Source: an uncultured Christensenellaceae bacterium (GTDB lineage Bacteria; Bacillota; Clostridia; Christensenellales; Borkfalkiaceae). From it: a stretch of 39,821 nucleotides of DNA. This document shows positions 37,258 through 39,821 of this stretch, piece after piece. The stretch is taken from the NCBI GenBank assembly GCA_910586985.1, contig CAJUKK010000015.1, positions 1 through 39,821 on the forward strand, written 5' to 3'. The first letter of the stretch is position 1; the number at the start of each line of letters is the position of its first letter. The notes beneath the pieces are model-generated. The model saw only the letters and a list, made by a program, of their open reading frames with translations, was not told where the DNA came from and ran no database searches. Both the position numbers and the translations under genes were made by a program.

Positions 37258-39821
37258 ATGAGGAAACATTTGTTTAACAAAAAATGCGTAGGGGGGGGGG
37301 TACTCATTATTAGGTAATGGGGCGTTTTTTCCGCGCGCTTTTTTAATGATTTCATTAAGTATCTTGCTGATATTGGCAGGATATTTTTCTTTTCATCAAA
37401 ATCAAATTAAAACGAATGCGTCGGTCGGATCGAGTGTAACGGTAGACGAATTATGGAACGATACGAGCAAGTCATTTAACGGGGATTCTCTCGGAGAACT
37501 GTATTCATATTTGACAGGAAAAAAAGATGCATCGTATGAAGATGCGAACAATATGATCTCTGGCTCGACGACGGCTGTTAGCGCATCAACTATCAGAAGC
37601 AAAGCGGGGAACAAAAACGTTACCGTTAAATTCGGCGGTTTGGATTGGACGGTCACATATTTAACGCGTACGCGCACCAAGGCAAATTCTTTCAACGGAC
37701 AGGTGTCCAGTACAAACGGCGATCTTATATTAACGCTCTGGTTGGCTGATACCGACGGTACGACGCATACGTTTACCGACGGTTGGCGCGGTACAGGCGC
37801 CAATTACAGTTGGGAAACTCCCGCGAATATGTACGGTTCGAGCTATCTTCGTTCGGTTGTTCTCAATGCGGGCGGGGTTTACAGCGCGTATAACGGTACG
37901 GCGACAACCGTAAGTTCCGCATCATTATTACAAATGGCTACCGCGCAAAAAGATGCAAGTAACAAATATGCCGCGTTTACTATGACGCAGAGCGAATTAC
38001 AGTCTGCCGGTTCGGCGACTGTCAGCCTTACCGATTATATCGTTTCTCCAAGAAACGTAGCTTATCAGGAGAAGTTACACTCTAAAGGAATTAGTACTCA
38101 AAGTACAAATTATGCAGGCGCAGGCTATGGGGTTCCGAGCCAAGTGTCTGCCGACGGGCGGGAACAGGTTTATCGTGCTAAAGCGCATTATTCCGATTGG
38201 GCAGACGACTATGTTTGGGTTCCTGCCGCTGAAGAACTTGCGGATAAAGGCCCGTGGAAGGTTAATAGTGAACAGCGGATAAGTTCTGTGACTTATTGGA
38301 CGCGGACGGCACGTTCAGATGATTATACGAGTTATCCTGTCGGCAATTGCGCTTTCAGCGCGGGAGGAACTGTAGATAAAGGCGCGGATGCTTTGGTCTC
38401 CAATCCGCAGGGCTTACGCCCCGCGCTGCATCTGAATTTGACAAAAGCCGCCGCTGCGGGATTAAGCAGACCGTCCGTTTCCGAATCGGCGTCCTATTCG
38501 TTTAACGGAATCGAGCAAACAGTCGATTTAACAACGTTTAAGGATTTTAACGTAAACAAAATGTACGTAACGAATATCGAACGCAAGGCGGACGGGGAGA
38601 CGGGAACGGTTGCGCCCAAGGTCGACGTTGTTTCGCCTGCGGATATGACGACTAAGGTCAAATTTACCTCTGCCGGAACGTATTACGTATTTTTGAAAGC
38701 CAAAAAAGATACGGTCAACGGGGTCGAAAACAGCCAGCTATATTGGAACGAAACGGAGGCGACTGATGATCCTACCGTAACGAAGATCGAAATAAAAGTC
38801 GATAAAGCAAAGATAGAGACCCCCGGAATGGGAGTTAAAAGCAAAGAATACAGCGGTGAAGAGCTTACGTTTACCGTAACTAATTTCGTGCCGATTTCTA
38901 TTTTAAGCAATCCTTTACCGACTAAACATTTAAAGATAGACGTGGTGAAAACGGAGGGCGGTTCCGCGGGAGAAAAAATCCTTCCTCAAAGCGATAAAAC
39001 CGTAGATATCGTGTTGCGGAACGCCGGAAAGTATAAGGCGACGTTTACGATATCAGAGACGGCGAATTATGAGTGGAAAGAGAGCGGAACTAAGGAAATC
39101 GAGTTCGAGATAGTTAAGAAAAAACTGAGCGTAAGTTACGTAACGAATCCGGCGGGGGGAACGCTTTCCTGGGGAGCGGACGACAAGACGACGGCGAAGT
39201 TCACAATCACGGGGATTTATTCGGGAGACGCAACGGCTACGCCTGCGGTGTCGGGCGACAGCGTGGGTTTGCAGGCAAAGATCGCGAAGGATGAGGATGC
39301 AACGTACGGCGTAACAAAGCAGTTGACGGACGAAGGAGACGGGACGCAGGAGTTCGAGTTGGATGCAAGTATCTTCGGCGGCGCGTACGTTCCGGGGCAT
39401 TATCCGATCAGTTTTGAGTTTACGGGCGGTACGCATGACGGGAATTACGATCTTACGAACGTGTTGAATGCGATGAGCAACGAGAAGTTGGTGATCGGCG
39501 CGTCGGGAGCGGGTCTGAACAAATACGATTGGAAGTACACGGCGGACGGAGGCTCGTTGACGCCGATGCCCGTCGGAAAGAATTTGGTGTATGCGTATAA
39601 CGAGAGCGCGGGCAGCGGGGTCAAGTATAAATTATTCGTAGACGATTCGAGTTTTTCGGCGGCGAATATCGAGATCGACACAGAGAAGAACGACAGAAAC
39701 TTTGTAAACGGATATGCGGACAACGAGGTGGATCGCGCCGGAACGTACACGGCGAAAGTGGCGTTAAAGGTAACGGATCCAACGCAATACGCATTCTCGG
39801 ACGGAAGCACGGAAAAGGTAG
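37258..39821 (+). CDS. Large secreted surface protein, start out of frame across a poly-G tract (partial)
   Basis: CGGGAG and an ATG (37258) start MRKHLFNKKCVGGG. Ten G follow (37291-37300), and the frame then stops at TAA near 37317. One G fewer joins the start to a frame from 37301 that stays open to the window end, about 840 codons. It begins YSLLGNGAFFPRAFLMISLS, whose ISLSILLILAGYF helix fits a signal peptide or anchor. It then has a DUF6273-like domain (about 300-395: YVWVPAAEEL, YWTRTARSDD, FSAGGTVDKGAD, GLRPALHLNL) and MBG/Ig-like beta repeats (YSGEELTFTVTNF, ETANYEWKESG). An in-frame ATG at 37346 lacks a ribosome site. Lysine codons shift from mainly AAA to mainly AAG beyond about 39120. 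Probably an adhesin or wall-associated protein; the end is outside the window. Confidence 0.8.
37291..37300 (+). repeat. Poly-G tract (10 G) within the coding start
   Basis: Ten consecutive G lie 33 bases after the ATG. With 9 or 12 G the surface protein frame is intact; with 10 (as here) or 11 the product ends within about 20 codons. This is a classic mononucleotide phase-variation configuration, though the exact count is also vulnerable to sequencing error. Confidence 0.75.

Noticed and set aside
1..39821. tRNA, rRNA, tmRNA or CRISPR array
   Set aside because: No cloverleaf, rRNA motif or regularly spaced repeats were seen on reading both strands; a covariance search was not possible.

Overview
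The window reads as chromosomal DNA of a low-to-mid GC Gram-positive anaerobe of the Clostridia, with a mobile island at the left edge. Support for Clostridia comes from ECF vitamin transporters under TPP and FMN riboswitches, an FprA flavodiiron protein with its rubredoxin, a SpoVB/MurJ-type flippase, RqcH, a Lsa/CplR-type ABC-F protein, and a DUF6273-like surface protein. A Christensenellales-like lineage is my guess; nothing here proves it. No rRNA, tRNA or CRISPR array was recognised.

Region 1 (1 to about 6,660) is AT-rich and accessory. It has the start of a large serine recombinase on the minus strand (frame broken after the start codon as written), a BceRS two-component system with a BceAB peptide-sensing and detoxification ABC transporter, a 52-residue zinc ribbon, and small unknown ORFs. 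This looks like the cargo end of an integrative or transposable element.

Region 2 (6,700 to 15,880) is core: pgi and a flippase on the minus strand, a LysM protein, then the pyrH-frr-uppS-cdsA-dxr-rseP cluster (UMP kinase, ribosome recycling, undecaprenyl-PP, CDP-diacylglycerol, isoprenoid precursor, intramembrane protease).

Region 3 (15,890 to 24,770) holds independently regulated units: an ABC-F gene behind what looks like a complete ribosome-mediated attenuator, a TPP-riboswitch thiT with an extra membrane domain, yfbR-fprA-rubredoxin, glyA, an XRE regulator with a perfect inverted-repeat operator beside a frame-broken small ORF, a palindromic MITE-like repeat, and FMN-riboswitch ribU.

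Region 4 (24,780 to 37,030) is core again: tsaE-tsaB-rimI-hydrolase-murF-like, ddl, icd, a cysteine-containing unknown protein, rqcH with a long structured leader, and tig-clpP-clpX. The murF-like gene, ddl, uppS, the flippase and rseP are all envelope genes; tsaE/tsaB serve tRNA t6A; rqcH, tig and clpXP serve nascent-chain and protein quality control.

Region 5 (37,030 to the end) starts a large secreted surface protein that runs off the window. It has a strong promoter, a good ribosome site and an ATG, but a run of ten G bases soon after the start puts the ATG out of frame with an otherwise uninterrupted frame of about 2.5 kb. Nine or twelve G would restore it, the expected signature of slipped-strand phase variation (or of a homopolymer sequencing error). 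This tract and the ABC-F attenuator are the two most interesting signals.
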